Shown here: positions 6,663 through 6,924 of the stretch, in pieces
How the letters are laid out: each line of letters begins with the position of its first letter
How positions within the stretch are numbered: position 1 is the first letter of the stretch
Assembly (NCBI GenBank): GCA_003165615.1
Contig: PLWR01000339.1
Coordinates: 1-6,924 of the forward strand
Length of the DNA stretch: 6,924 nt
Direction of reading: 5' to 3'
Source of the DNA: Acidobacteriota bacterium
Lineage (GTDB): Bacteria > Acidobacteriota > Terriglobia > UBA7540
Program-made: the position numbers and the translations under genes
The notes under the pieces: generated by a model
Databases searched by the model: none
Told to the model about the DNA's origin: nothing
What the model saw: only the letters and a program-made list of their open reading frames with translations

Positions 6663-6667
6663 CTCCT
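6663..6667 (-). promoter_or_regulatory. Strong Shine-Dalgarno site of the GH116-like gene
   Basis: AGGAG on the minus strand lies 8 bases before the ATG at 6652-6654, which fixes that start together with the Tat signal that begins there. Confidence 0.75.
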
Positions 6668-6692
6668 GTGCCGCAGAACGAAAGGTTTTAAG

Positions 6693-6713
6693 CCGGGCGA
6701 TAGTCTAGCCCGG
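6693..6713. promoter_or_regulatory. Palindrome upstream of the GH116-like gene, possible operator or leader hairpin
   Basis: CCGGGC and GCCCGG form a perfect 6-bp inverted repeat around a 9-base centre, about 40 bp before the start codon. The centre contains the best -10-like hexamer for the minus strand. It may be a regulator site overlapping the promoter or a leader hairpin. Nothing in the window identifies a regulator. Confidence 0.35.
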
Positions 6714-6730
6714 AAATCGCGCCAGGCTAA
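6702..6730 (-). promoter_or_regulatory. Weak candidate promoter for the GH116-like gene
   Basis: On the minus strand TTAGCC (6725-6730) and TAGACT (6702-6707) are separated by 17 bases. The -10 matches TATAAT at four of six positions; the -35 match is poor. Two A-tracts (minus strand, 6745-6750 and 6731-6738) lie just upstream and could act like an UP element. In a GC-rich genome of uncertain phylum this is only a candidate. Confidence 0.25.
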
Positions 6731-6761
6731 TTTTTTTTCGGCACTTTTTTCGATCTGCTAT

Positions 6762-6846
6762 GGGATGGGAGCGCGGCGCTATACCGTGCCACTTAGCCGC
6801 CAATACGCTTCACCGGCGCAGGCGTGGCAAAGGGTGATCCCATCCC
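6762..6846. other. Nested inverted repeats, possible structured element; no gene seen in 6668-6924
   Basis: GGGATGGGA (6762-6770) is perfectly complementary to TCCCATCCC (6838-6846). Inside lie TGCCAC (6787-6792) with GTGGCA (6824-6829), and GCCG (6796-6799) with CGGC (6814-6817), all concentric. This could be a folded RNA of about 85 nt on either strand or a large operator-like site. It does not fit a tRNA (no T-arm sequence) or a riboswitch that I recognise. The rest of 6668-6924 shows no coding sequence that I can support. Confidence 0.35.
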
Positions 6847-6924
6847 GGCGGAGGTATTTCTCTCTTGCAATGGATGGGTAACCCGATAGTTAAGGACGAT
6901 TATCAGAGCTTAGGGATCGTGGCG

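Noticed and set aside
6693..6738. Intrinsic terminator on the plus strand (palindrome then T-run)
   Set aside because: The T8 tract begins 17 bases after the stem, too far for a standard intrinsic terminator, and no plus-strand gene ends here.
6762..6846. tRNA or known riboswitch
   Set aside because: The outer 9-bp pair and length resemble a long-variable-arm tRNA at first sight, but there is no T-loop consensus or plausible anticodon arm. No conserved core of a riboswitch class that I know is present.
6657..6881. Plus-strand open frame of 74 codons upstream of the GH116-like gene
   Set aside because: It has no Shine-Dalgarno site, contains the candidate regulatory repeats, and its product shows no recognisable feature.

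Overview
This window holds three long genes for secreted carbohydrate-active enzymes of the six-hairpin, (alpha/alpha)6-barrel type. They are separated by short gaps packed with repeats. The DNA is GC-rich by eye. The mix of a Tat-exported GH116-like enzyme, two poorly described six-hairpin proteins, GTAG-headed hairpins and 7-bp TGCCTTY arrays suggests a soil-type Acidobacteriota genome. Verrucomicrobiota or Planctomycetota are possible alternatives. The assignment rests on general resemblance, not on a marker gene.

Layout. From the left edge to 1831 (+) is a six-hairpin glycosidase-like protein whose reading frame is still open at the window edge, so its N-terminus and any signal peptide are probably missing. 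Positions 1832-1961 are a convergent gap almost filled by hairpins: a truncated REP-like half-unit, an inverted pair of GTAG-headed REP-like units, a third GTAG-headed hairpin, and a 7-bp array that runs into the 3' end of the next gene. Positions 1962-4004 (-) encode a 680-residue exported six-hairpin protein with a TTG start and an embedded four-cysteine zinc-ribbon-like motif. Positions 4005-4158 hold three more dispersed-type repeats. Positions 4159-6654 (-) encode an 831-residue Tat-exported GH116/DUF608-family protein. Positions 6655-6924 carry its Shine-Dalgarno site, a possible promoter with an overlapping palindrome, and a larger nested inverted repeat. I see no gene there.

How it may work together. 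The two minus-strand genes lie in the order GH116-like then zinc-ribbon protein and could be co-transcribed, although the 154-bp repeat-filled gap leaves room for separate control. The plus-strand gene converges on them. Three different secreted or probably secreted barrel enzymes side by side suggest a small locus for breaking down a heteropolysaccharide or glycoconjugate. No transporter, regulator or binding protein is visible, and the substrate cannot be read from the sequence. The points most worth a second look are the zinc-ribbon insertion, the non-canonical GH116 active-site region, and the REP-like doublet with compensatory base changes.
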